53,420 bases of DNA, from NCBI GenBank assembly GCA_013151635.1, contig JAADHV010000122.1:1-53420 (forward strand), written 5' to 3'. The notes beneath the pieces are model-generated. The model worked only from the letters and a program-made list of their open reading frames with translations, made no database searches and had not been told where the DNA came from. Positions 44,185 to 53,420 of the stretch are shown piece by piece; within the stretch, counting starts at the first letter, position 1, and each line of letters starts with the position of its first letter. The translations under genes were made by a program, and so were the position numbers. This stretch comes from Deltaproteobacteria bacterium (GTDB lineage: Bacteria > Desulfobacterota > Desulfobacteria > Desulfobacterales > Desulfobacteraceae).

Positions 44185-45378
44185 TCAGTTTTTGCTCATG
44201 AGCCTGCTCACGGCTTTTTCAAGGCCGTCCAGGGATAATTCATACATGGAAAAAATATTGGATATGGCTATAATTGTGTGTGTGTATCCCCACATGGTTT
44301 CCGAAACCGGGTTCAGCCAGACAGAATGAGAAAAGGTTTTGATCAAAAAATTCAGCTGGTCTATACTGGGCCGGCCGCTTCTCTCTGTGATATGAATGGA
44401 GCCGTCATGTGCCATGAGCTCATAAGGTGCCATGCTGGCATCCCCGACAACGACCAGCCTTGTGTCAGGATCAAGCCTTGAAAATTCAATGACCTTTTTG
44501 GGTTTCTTATACCTGGCCGTATCTTCCCATACATAATCATAAATTGTGTTATGGAAAAAATAGGTCTTGACTTCCTTAAACTGGGAGCGGGCATAATCAA
44601 AAAGAGTCTGGACCACCTTAATATAAGGGTCCATGGACCAGCCGCCGTTATCAATGAGCAGGATAATCTTGAGCCTGTCCTTTAGTGCCCTGTCAAAAAC
44701 AAGTTCGATCTCCCCTGCATTTCTCAGGGTTTCCTTGATGGTTTCATCAATATTTATAGTATCTTTGGGGCCGGACGGAATCATGTTCCTCAATCTTTTC
44801 AGGGCTTCACCGATCTTTGCCTGGGTTAAAGGCCCTTTTGTTGAGTAGTCTTTATACCGCCTTTCATTGGCAACTTTTACAGCGGATTTATTTCCTGATT
44901 TTCCGCCTGCCCGCATGCCCCCGGGATGGTAGCCGGAGTGCCCGACAGGTGAATACCCGCCTGTGCCGATCCATTTATAACCGCCATGGTGTTGCCCTTC
45001 CTGATCTTTGAGCCGTTCTTTAAAATAGTCAATCAACTCTTCAGGCGACATCTTTTTAAGTTTTTCTTCATCAACCCCTAATGCATCTGCCACCATTTTA
45101 GGGTTTTTAAGCCATTCATCCAGCATGCTCCTGGAAATTTCATCAATTTCAAACCCGTCATTTTCAGGCAGGGGGACTCCTTCAAAATGGTGGGCAAACA
45201 CCTGGTCATACAGGTCAAAATATCTCTCGCTTTTAACAAGGATGGATCTTGCACAGGTATAAAAATCTTCCAGGCTGTTAATTACGCCCTGATGCAACGC
45301 TTTTTGCAAAGTGAGAAACGATGTGGGGGATACCGGTATTCCGATATCTTTTAAGGTATAGAAAAATTTAACAAACAT
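44185..45378 (-). CDS. CoxE-like VWA-domain protein
   Basis: The 397-residue protein starts like the CoxE family (FVKFFYTLKDIGIPVSPTSFLTLQKAL). It has a Gly/His-rich middle (GGYSPVGHSGYHPGGM) and a VWA-type domain from about 215 to 380 (LKIILLIDNGGWSMDPYI). The metal-site motif is altered from DxSxS to DNGGW. It follows the MoxR gene by 13 bases. MoxR-CoxE pairs act as chaperones that insert metals or activate enzymes. No client gene is adjacent; the target is unknown. Confidence 0.85.
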   Translation of the reverse strand: MFVKFFYTLKDIGIPVSPTSFLTLQKALHQGVINSLEDFYTCARSILVKSERYFDLYDQVFAHHFEGVPLPENDGFEIDEISRSMLDEWLKNPKMVADALGVDEEKLKKMSPEELIDYFKERLKDQEGQHHGGYKWIGTGGYSPVGHSGYHPGGMRAGGKSGNKSAVKVANERRYKDYSTKGPLTQAKIGEALKRLRNMIPSGPKDTINIDETIKETLRNAGEIELVFDRALKDRLKIILLIDNGGWSMDPYIKVVQTLFDYARSQFKEVKTYFFHNTIYDYVWEDTARYKKPKKVIEFSRLDPDTRLVVVGDASMAPYELMAHDGSIHITERSGRPSIDQLNFLIKTFSHSVWLNPVSETMWGYTHTIIAISNIFSMYELSLDGLEKAVSRLMSKN

Positions 45379-45391
45379 ATTTCACCTTAAA

Positions 45392-46243
45392 TTAAAACAT
45401 TCGTCGTCTTGAGGCTATATTTGTTGCTCTTTCATAATCAGGGCTCTTTTTAAACAATACCCCTAAAAACGGAAGTTTTCCCTTGACAAGATCCTTTGCC
45501 CTGAAATCAGGATCAGCATCCAGGGCCCTGATCCAGTTGATCAACTCCCTTGTGGCCGGTTTCTTTTCAATGGAATCAATCTCTCTCATGCTGTAGAAGG
45601 CATCAATTGCATTTTGAGCCAGTTTGGAATCAATATTTTCAAAATGAACGCCTATAATTTTCCTCATCATTTTAGGATCAGGAAAAGCAATGTGATGAAA
45701 ATTACACCGGCCCAGAAACGGATCGGAAAGGTCTCTTTTTGCATTGGACGTGATGATGATAACCGGCCTGTGCCTGGCCTTTATGGTTTTATCGGTTTCA
45801 ATGATATCAAATTGCATCTGGTCAAGGACATCCAGCATATCATCCTGGAAATCGGTGTCTGCCTTGTCAATTTCATCAATCAGCAGAACGGTTCTTTTGT
45901 CTGCACAAAAAGCCTGCCCGATTTTCCCCATCTTGATATATTCATCAATATTACTCACGTCCCGTTTAGAATCTCCAAACCTGGAATCATTCAGCCTTGT
46001 AAGAGTGTCATATTGATATAATGCTTCCACAAGCTTCATGCTGGATTTTACATTCAAAACAATTAAGGGCATGTTCAAGCTTTCGGTAATTGCATGGGCC
46101 AGCATGGTTTTACCGGTCCCAGGCTCCCCTTTGAGGAGCAAAGGCATCTCAAGTTTCATTGATATATTAACAATTGAGGCAAGTTCCTGGTCCAAAACAT
46201 ATTTTTTGGCGCCTTGAAATTCATTATTCGATTCCTGATACAT
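45392..46243 (-). CDS. MoxR-family AAA+ ATPase
   Basis: The 283-residue AAA+ protein has Walker A GEPGTGKTM (about 39-47), Walker B TVLLIDEIDKAD (about 117-128), sensor IIITSNAKRDLSDPFLGRCNFHHIAFPDP with the arginine finger, and a short lid. It provides ATP-driven remodelling for its VWA partner encoded just downstream. A GGAGA site lies 6 bases before the ATG. Confidence 0.93.
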   Translation of the reverse strand: MYQESNNEFQGAKKYVLDQELASIVNISMKLEMPLLLKGEPGTGKTMLAHAITESLNMPLIVLNVKSSMKLVEALYQYDTLTRLNDSRFGDSKRDVSNIDEYIKMGKIGQAFCADKRTVLLIDEIDKADTDFQDDMLDVLDQMQFDIIETDKTIKARHRPVIIITSNAKRDLSDPFLGRCNFHHIAFPDPKMMRKIIGVHFENIDSKLAQNAIDAFYSMREIDSIEKKPATRELINWIRALDADPDFRAKDLVKGKLPFLGVLFKKSPDYERATNIASRRRMF

Positions 46244-46405
46244 ACGACGTCTCCATTATATAATTTCCATTTAAGTTTTTAACTGATTGCAGACGTTAAT
46301 CATAATCACAAAATAGCTTTTAACAAGCTTTTTTTTAAAAGCCGTACTGTAAAAACATTATACAAAAATGTAACTCACCTATTGCACGATAAAATTTCTA
46401 AAAGA

Positions 46406-46434
46406 TTGACACCATAATAACTTAGTGCTATGTT
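46406..46434 (+). promoter_or_regulatory. putative sigma-70 promoter of tatA
   Basis: A perfect -35 TTGACA and a -10 TATGTT are separated by 17 bases. The -10 ends 44 bases before the tatA ATG, whose ribosome site is TAGGAG. Confidence 0.65.
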
Positions 46435-46478
46435 TTTTATTTGATTTAATAACCACATGAAGCAAATAGGAGCGTACT

Positions 46479-46667
46479 ATGATTGGTGGTCTTGGAATGC
46501 CGGAACTGATAATTATTCTTGTAATTATCCTCATTATATTCGGTGCGGGAAAACTTCCTGAAATAGGTGCCGGCCTGGGCAAAGGAATAAAAAACTTTAA
46601 AAAAGCGACCAAAGACCCAAAAATTGAGGACAAGGAAGACGAGCCGGAAAAAATTGATAAAGACTGA
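46479..46667 (+). CDS. tatA: twin-arginine translocase subunit TatA/E
   Basis: The 62-residue protein has an N-terminal membrane helix ([24 protein letters not shown], with the conserved FG and following Pro) and an amphipathic helix ([16 protein letters not shown]), then a short charged tail. It forms the pore of the Tat system, which exports folded proteins such as molybdoenzymes. It stands alone with its own promoter; tatB and tatC are not nearby. TatA and TatE cannot be told apart from length alone. Confidence 0.92.
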   Translation: MIGGLGMPELIIILVIILIIFGAGKLPEIGAGLGKGIKNFKKATKDPKIEDKEDEPEKIDKD

Positions 46668-46922
46668 TAAAAAGGCATCTACCATATTATTTATTGCAGT
46701 CGCCTTTGTGTAAAACACGGCTGCAATATATCTTTCTTATCAAATCTCCCCTTTAAAATTTTCCGGCCGGCAGTTTCCGCCACTTAAGTTTTCTCCTGTT
46801 AAGTTACAATAATGAAACTTATTTTTTAATATTCGTGTCGTTTTTGTAATCTTTTGTCAGATGCGTGTTTTTTTTGCTTTCATTTTTTCCTGCCGGCAAA
46901 GGAACACAAGGCCAGTCTTACT

Positions 46923-46939
46923 CTGGCACGCCCATTGCT
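46923..46939 (+). promoter_or_regulatory. sigma-54 (RpoN) promoter of glnD-glnB-glnA
   Basis: CTGGCACGCCCATTGCT matches the -24/-12 consensus closely: the GG at 46925-46926 and GC at 46937-46938 are exactly 10 bases apart. Transcription would start near 46950, about 22 bases before the glnD ATG. The 305-base gap upstream holds a pair of inverted GCCGGCAG / CTGCCGGC motifs (46766-46773 and 46890-46897), which could be activator sites. Confidence 0.8.
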
Positions 46940-46972
46940 TATACTTGTAAACAAAATTTTTATATATAATTT

Positions 46973-49931
<2,959 letters not shown>

Positions 49932-49968
49932 CATAATATTAATACCACCATAAGAAAGGAATTAAAAA

Positions 49969-51381
49969 ATGACACCCAAAGATGTAATGGCAATGGTAAA
50001 AGAAAACGATGTCAAAGTTGTTGATCTTCGGTACATGGACTTTATAGGCACATGGCAGCACTTTTCAGTCCCTGTTGGAGAATTAAGCGAATCATCCTTT
50101 GAAGACGGGTTTGGATTTGACGGATCAAGCATGAGAGCATGGCAGAACATTGACAACTCTGATATGATTGTTATTCCGGAACCAGGAACTGCCAAGATAG
50201 ATCCCTTTTTCAAAGTTCCGACCCTTGCCATTATAGGGAACATCCATGATCCCATCACCCAGGAAGCTTACAGCCGGGATCCAAGAGGCATAGCCAAGAA
50301 AGTTGAACAATATATCAAAAGCACGGGCATAGGCGATACCATCTATGTTGGCCCCGAGCCTGAATTTTTTATCTTCAGCAACATCAGGTATTCTTCAGAA
50401 CCTAATGCTTCTTTTTACGAAATTGATTCCCCTGAAGGCCAGTGGAATACCGGTGCAGATGAAATGCCTAACCTTGGACACAAAATCCGCCCGAAACACG
50501 GATATTTCCCGCTTCCACCTACTGATAAATACCAGGATATGAGAACAGAGATGATGCTGACCTTGGAAGAACTTGGAATTAGCATGGAATGCCAGCATCA
50601 TGAAGTGGCCTCTGCCGGCCAGTCCGAAATCGATCTAAGGTTTGATTCTCTTTTAAACATGGGAGACAGCCTTGCATGGTTCAAATATGTTCTTAAAAAT
50701 GTTGCAGTCAAACATGATCATACAGTTACATTCATGCCCAAACCATTATATGGTGACAACGGAACCGGCATGCACACCCATGTGAGTTTCTGGAAAGACG
50801 GGAACCCCTTATTTGCCGGCAATAAATATGCAGGCATGTCAGAGGACGCTCTTTTTGCCATCGGCGGTATAATGAAACACTGCAAAGCCCTTTGCGCCAT
50901 CACAAATCCAACCACAAATTCATACAAACGACTTGTTCCCGGTTTTGAAGCGCCCATCAACCTTGCATATTCCAGCAGGAACCGGAGTGCGGCCATCCGC
51001 CTGCCCATGTACTCAGACTCACCCAAGGCCAAACGCCTGGAATTCAGGACTCCTGATCCATCATGCAATGGTTATATGGCCTTCTCCGCCATTGCAATGG
51101 CAATGATAGACGGCATCCAGAACAAAATCGACCCAGGCGATCCAATGGATAAAAACATTTATGATCTTCCACCAGAAGAGCTTGCTGAAATGGAATCCGC
51201 ACCAGGTTCCCTGGAAGAAGCCCTTGCAGCTCTGAAAGAAGACCATGACTTTCTGCTCAAAGGTGATGTGTTTACCAAGGATGTAATTGACTACTGGATT
51301 GACTTTAAGATGGAAAATGAGGTCAAACCGGTTATCAGCCGTCCTCATCCCCATGAATTCTATCTCTATTATGATATCTAA
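49969..51381 (+). CDS. glnA: type I glutamine synthetase
   Basis: The 470-residue enzyme has the GSI signatures: GFGFDGSSMRAW (about 45-56), GPEPEFFIF, the ATP region HTVTFMPKPLYGDNGTGMHTH, NRSAAIRLP and RRLEFR-type KRLEFRTPDPSCNGY. The adenylylation segment MDKNIYDLPPEE has Tyr398, so it is the beta subtype that is switched off by GlnE; glnE is not in the window. It joins ammonia to glutamate using ATP. A GAAAGGA site precedes ATG, and a perfect hairpin terminator follows the stop. Confidence 0.98.
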   Translation: MTPKDVMAMVKENDVKVVDLRYMDFIGTWQHFSVPVGELSESSFEDGFGFDGSSMRAWQNIDNSDMIVIPEPGTAKIDPFFKVPTLAIIGNIHDPITQEAYSRDPRGIAKKVEQYIKSTGIGDTIYVGPEPEFFIFSNIRYSSEPNASFYEIDSPEGQWNTGADEMPNLGHKIRPKHGYFPLPPTDKYQDMRTEMMLTLEELGISMECQHHEVASAGQSEIDLRFDSLLNMGDSLAWFKYVLKNVAVKHDHTVTFMPKPLYGDNGTGMHTHVSFWKDGNPLFAGNKYAGMSEDALFAIGGIMKHCKALCAITNPTTNSYKRLVPGFEAPINLAYSSRNRSAAIRLPMYSDSPKAKRLEFRTPDPSCNGYMAFSAIAMAMIDGIQNKIDPGDPMDKNIYDLPPEELAEMESAPGSLEEALAALKEDHDFLLKGDVFTKDVIDYWIDFKMENEVKPVISRPHPHEFYLYYDI

Positions 51382-51407
51382 ACCTTTTTAGAGAATTCAA
51401 ACCATTC

Positions 51408-51444
51408 AAAAACACCCGGTTGAGTCAGTTGACCGGGTGTTTTT
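51408..51444 (+). terminator. rho-independent terminator after glnA
   Basis: AAAAACACCCGGT pairs perfectly over 13 bases with ACCGGGTGTTTTT around an 11-base loop; the 3' arm ends in the T-run. It closes the glnD-glnB-glnA transcript 27 bases after the stop codon. Confidence 0.92.
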
Positions 51445-51546
51445 GCATAAAGAATCCTTAAATTGCTCTGATTATATTTTTTTGATGCAATCTAAAAAAA
51501 AATAGGCTATAAAAAGAAAAAATAAAAAAGGAGCAGACAAAAACCC

Positions 51547-52425
51547 ATGAAAATGACCTTGGCATCATTATATACCGGATTCACCTTCTTTTTGATTTTT
51601 TTTTTAATTATGGCATCCCCTTTATCAGGGCAGGAAACTAAAAAGGGCAATGAGTTTGACAAATTAATCCAGCAGCTTATCCTTGACGGATTTAATAAAG
51701 AAAAGATAGAACACATATTTTCCAGTAAAAATGTATTTTTCAATCCAAACGGAGTCTCCCGTTTCTTTATTCATACCGAGTCAAGCCTTGATTATGACCA
51801 GTTTACATCAAAAAAATCCATTAACAACGCTTTAAAATATTTAAACGAGCATAAAAATACACTTGACCGGGCACAAAAAATATACGGTGTTGATAAAACA
51901 ATTATCACTGCTATTTTACTTGTTGAAACACGGCTTGGAACCTATCTTGGAAAACAAACCGTTATAAATACTCTTTCCACAATGGCTGCCTTGTCAGACA
52001 AAAAACTGCGGGAGAGAATCTGGAACTCCATTCCTGACAAGAAAAAACCCAAAAAAAAGATTTTTATAAAAAAAGTCAACCAACGGCTGAAATGGGGGTA
52101 TGATGAACTCAAAGCCCTCATCAAATATACCGAAAAAGAGGGAATTGCCCCGGAAAGTATCAAAGGATCATATGCCGGCGCAATGGGTATTTCACAATTT
52201 ATGCCCTCCAATGTCCTCGGGCTTGCCAAAGACGGGAACAACGATGGCAGGATTGATCTTTTTACCCATGCCGATGCCATTTTCAGCGTGGCCAACTACC
52301 TGAAACATCATGGCTGGAAACCCGGTATTGCAAGACAGAAACAGCACGAAATCCTGTTCAGCTACAACCACAGCAATTATTATGTAGACACATTGCTGAA
52401 AATTTCAGACAAATTAAAAGGATAA
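51547..52425 (+). CDS. lytic murein transglycosylase B-like protein
   Basis: The 292-residue protein has a signal peptide without a lipobox (FFLIFFLIMASPLSG), then a GH103-type domain. The catalytic Glu lies in TAILLVETRLGTYLG (near 126), and GAMGISQFMPSN (about 216-227) and the final FSYNHSNYYVDTLLKI are typical of MltB. It cleaves peptidoglycan to make 1,6-anhydro ends. It is soluble and periplasmic rather than a lipoprotein and shorter than E. coli MltB. AAAAAAGGAGC lies about 12 bases before the ATG. Confidence 0.9.
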   Translation: MKMTLASLYTGFTFFLIFFLIMASPLSGQETKKGNEFDKLIQQLILDGFNKEKIEHIFSSKNVFFNPNGVSRFFIHTESSLDYDQFTSKKSINNALKYLNEHKNTLDRAQKIYGVDKTIITAILLVETRLGTYLGKQTVINTLSTMAALSDKKLRERIWNSIPDKKKPKKKIFIKKVNQRLKWGYDELKALIKYTEKEGIAPESIKGSYAGAMGISQFMPSNVLGLAKDGNNDGRIDLFTHADAIFSVANYLKHHGWKPGIARQKQHEILFSYNHSNYYVDTLLKISDKLKG

Positions 52426-52436
52426 AAGATTCTTCC

Positions 52437-52643
52437 ATGGACCAGACCATTCTCTATATCCTGATTATTTTTGCAGTCTCCTTCGGCCTGACCATGCTGG
52501 CCATGACCGATATTATTCTTAAGGATTTCGGATCAACAAAGGCCAAAATCATCTGGCACTTTATTGCCATTGTTCCCATTATCGGATGGCTTCTCTACCT
52601 TGCATTCGGGTTTAAAAAAGGGCAAAGAAAGAAGCCTGAATAA
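52437..52643 (+). CDS. small PLDc_N-type membrane protein
   Basis: The 68-residue protein has two membrane helices (ILIIFAVSFGLTMLAMTDII and IIWHFIAIVPIIGWLLYLAFG) joined by a short loop, and a basic tail. The pattern W-x-x-I..P-x-x-G-x-x-x-Y-x-x-x-G is that of the phospholipase D N-terminal (PLDc_N) domain. It starts 11 bases after the transglycosylase stop and is probably co-transcribed. Function is unknown. Confidence 0.8.
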   Translation: MDQTILYILIIFAVSFGLTMLAMTDIILKDFGSTKAKIIWHFIAIVPIIGWLLYLAFGFKKGQRKKPE

Positions 52644-52657
52644 GCCCGCAATTTCAT

Positions 52658-52686
52658 TTGACAATAAGCCGGCTTTAATATAAGTT
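52658..52686 (+). promoter_or_regulatory. putative tRNA-Glu promoter
   Basis: A perfect TTGACA is followed by TAAGTT after 17 bases, or TATAAG after 15. The tRNA begins 17 bases downstream. The -10 choice is uncertain. Confidence 0.5.
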
Positions 52687-52703
52687 TAGATACTTTTTTA
52701 AAA

Positions 52704-52778
52704 GGTCCCATCGTCTAGCGGTCAGGACGCCGGCCTCTCACGCCGGAAACCGGGGTTCAATTCCCCGTGGGATCACCA
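52704..52778 (+). tRNA. tRNA-Glu (anticodon CTC)
   Basis: A complete cloverleaf is visible. The acceptor stem GGTCCCA pairs with TGGGATC (one G-T pair), the D-arm is GTCTAGCGGTCAGGAC, and the anticodon stem CCGGC/GCCGG has loop CTCTCAC, giving anticodon CTC. The T-arm CGGGG-TTCAATT-CCCCG follows, with CCA encoded at the end. It is the last recognisable complete gene of the window. Confidence 0.95.
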
Positions 52779-52848
52779 ACAATTTTAAGTAGTTAGAAAA
52801 AGTTTCTCAAATTTCATCAAGGTGGATACCCTGATGGATACCTTTTTA

Positions 52849-52876
52849 AGCTTAATTTTTTTAAGCTCTTTTTTTT
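52849..52876 (+). terminator. weak terminator-like hairpin after tRNA-Glu
   Basis: AGCTTAA pairs with TTAAGCT around a 5-T loop and is followed by C and eight T. The stem is AT-rich, so termination would be inefficient; the T-tract makes it plausible. Confidence 0.4.
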
Positions 52877-52878
52877 GT

Positions 52879-53178
52879 TGTAATTTTGCACTCAATCTCA
52901 GAAATTCTGGCAGGTAATATCAGAAATTTAAAATTTTTAAATTGTACCGAGATCAGGTAAATATATTATAGGTAAATATATTATAAAGAATACTATTCAA
53001 AAACACTTGAAATGAACCTTTCAGCGAATAAAGTTGAATCCAGACACGTCAACGCAGAAGTCAGGTGTAGCCAAGGTTACCAAAACTTCTGCTAAAAATC
53101 ATATATTTCAATTTTACAACAACTTGCCAAAACGGCGAAGACCCTGGCTATCCCCTGAACTGACAGGTTATGCAATCG
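52879..53178. other. AT-rich stretch without a convincing gene
   Basis: No frame with both a ribosome site and a protein-like product is seen here. The stretch holds an exact tandem repeat at 52956-52985 and an inverted pair GCAGAAGT/ACTTCTGC at 53054-53092. A plus-strand frame from TTG 53034 to 53276 exists but overlaps the minus-strand reading frame below and has no start signal. Confidence 0.4.
52956..52985. repeat. exact 15-bp tandem duplication
   Basis: GGTAAATATATTATA occurs twice head to tail with no mismatch. The AT-rich unit could be slippage, or a binding-site repeat near a replication or integration region. Confidence 0.7.
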
Positions 53179-53418
53179 TCAGGGAACCTTTGGGAATGAG
53201 ATTTTTTCAAGGTTTCCTGATTCAATCTGTATTTTTGTCATATATTTTGCCCCTTCAATGTCGTTGTATCGGATGATAAAGTTAGAAATTTTTCCAAACT
53301 CAAAAAATTCATCTGGCCCTGATACAGTGCCTCTCAAATCATTAGTTTTGTCATTTTTAAATACTATTAATTCTTCTTCTAAATCTTGGGCAATATATGA
53401 AATTGTTGGAATATTATA
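53179..53418 (-). CDS. 3' end of an unidentified protein (partial)
   Basis: A frame open from the right edge encodes 79 residues ending ...KISFPKVP before TGA. It includes EEELIVFKND, GPDEFFEFGKISNFIIRYND and YMTKIQIESG, a mixed beta-strand-like composition that looks like real protein. No family is recognised. It is more AT-rich than the genes to the left. The stop region forms a 12-bp inverted repeat (53179-53190 with 53209-53220, one G-T pair). Confidence 0.5.
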   Translation of the reverse strand, partial: YNIPTISYIAQDLEEELIVFKNDKTNDLRGTVSGPDEFFEFGKISNFIIRYNDIEGAKYMTKIQIESGNLEKISFPKVP

Positions 53419-53420
53419 CG

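Noticed and set aside
46244-46265. TATAAT box upstream of the MoxR gene on the minus strand
   Set aside because: It lies so close to the ATG that transcription would begin within or after the ribosome binding site GGAGA, and the -35 match is poor.
53034-53276. Plus-strand frame of 80 residues starting with TTG
   Set aside because: It has no ribosome site, overlaps a more protein-like minus-strand frame, and resembles no family I know.

Overview
The window looks like a chromosome segment of a mesophilic, moderately AT-rich, Gram-negative anaerobe of the Desulfobacterota, most likely a sulfate reducer of the Desulfobacteraceae type. This is inferred from gene content and order: LL-diaminopimelate aminotransferase, an ADP-forming acyl-CoA synthetase, duplicated MoeA proteins including a MoeA-PBP fusion, an ftsEX-envC-ctp-yibQ cell-division cluster, large hybrid histidine kinases, and a glnD-glnB-glnA operon behind a sigma-54 promoter. 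No plasmid, phage, IS or CRISPR hallmark gene is visible. About 95% of the DNA is accounted for by ordinary, tightly packed genes.

Layout. Positions 1-7817 (+) hold a six-gene cassette: the end of an unknown gene, a TelA-family protein, a DUF4178-like protein, a large lipoprotein, a DUF350 membrane protein, a membrane-anchored spermidine-synthase-like enzyme and an ATP-grasp ligase. This is the most interesting part: it looks like a cell-envelope stress system that makes and conjugates a polyamine-like compound. Positions 7812-12861 (-) hold a peptide-type solute-binding protein coupled to a hybrid histidine kinase. Positions 13007-18381 (-) hold an MFS exporter, a UvrD-type helicase, phosphomannomutase/phosphoglucomutase and UppP. 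Positions 18536-21883 (+) hold a soluble GAF-PAS hybrid kinase and a VWA-OmpA lipoprotein, closed by a clear terminator.

Positions 21969-29246 (-) form a long run: DUF2062, rsmA, an HD-GYP-like protein, dapL, moeA and moeA-PBP. Positions 29481-32842 (+) hold a small winged-helix protein and a PreP-type M16C protease. Positions 32931-36616 (-) hold panB, an ADP-forming acyl-CoA synthetase and its TetR regulator, whose own promoter contains a 15-bp palindrome. A Nudix hydrolase is divergent at 36762-37667. Positions 37759-43102 (-) are the division/cell-wall operon ftsE-ftsX-envC-ctp-yibQ. tatD (+), a MoxR/CoxE-type AAA-VWA pair (-) and tatA (+) follow.

Positions 46923-51381 are the nitrogen-control operon glnD-glnB-glnA, then a MltB-like transglycosylase and a small PLDc_N membrane protein. 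A tRNA-Glu(CTC) gene at 52704-52778 precedes about 400 bases of AT-rich, repeat-bearing DNA without a convincing gene and a truncated unknown CDS on the minus strand. That edge could be the start of an integrated element, but the window ends too early to tell. All functions are assigned by reading the sequences; no database search was run.
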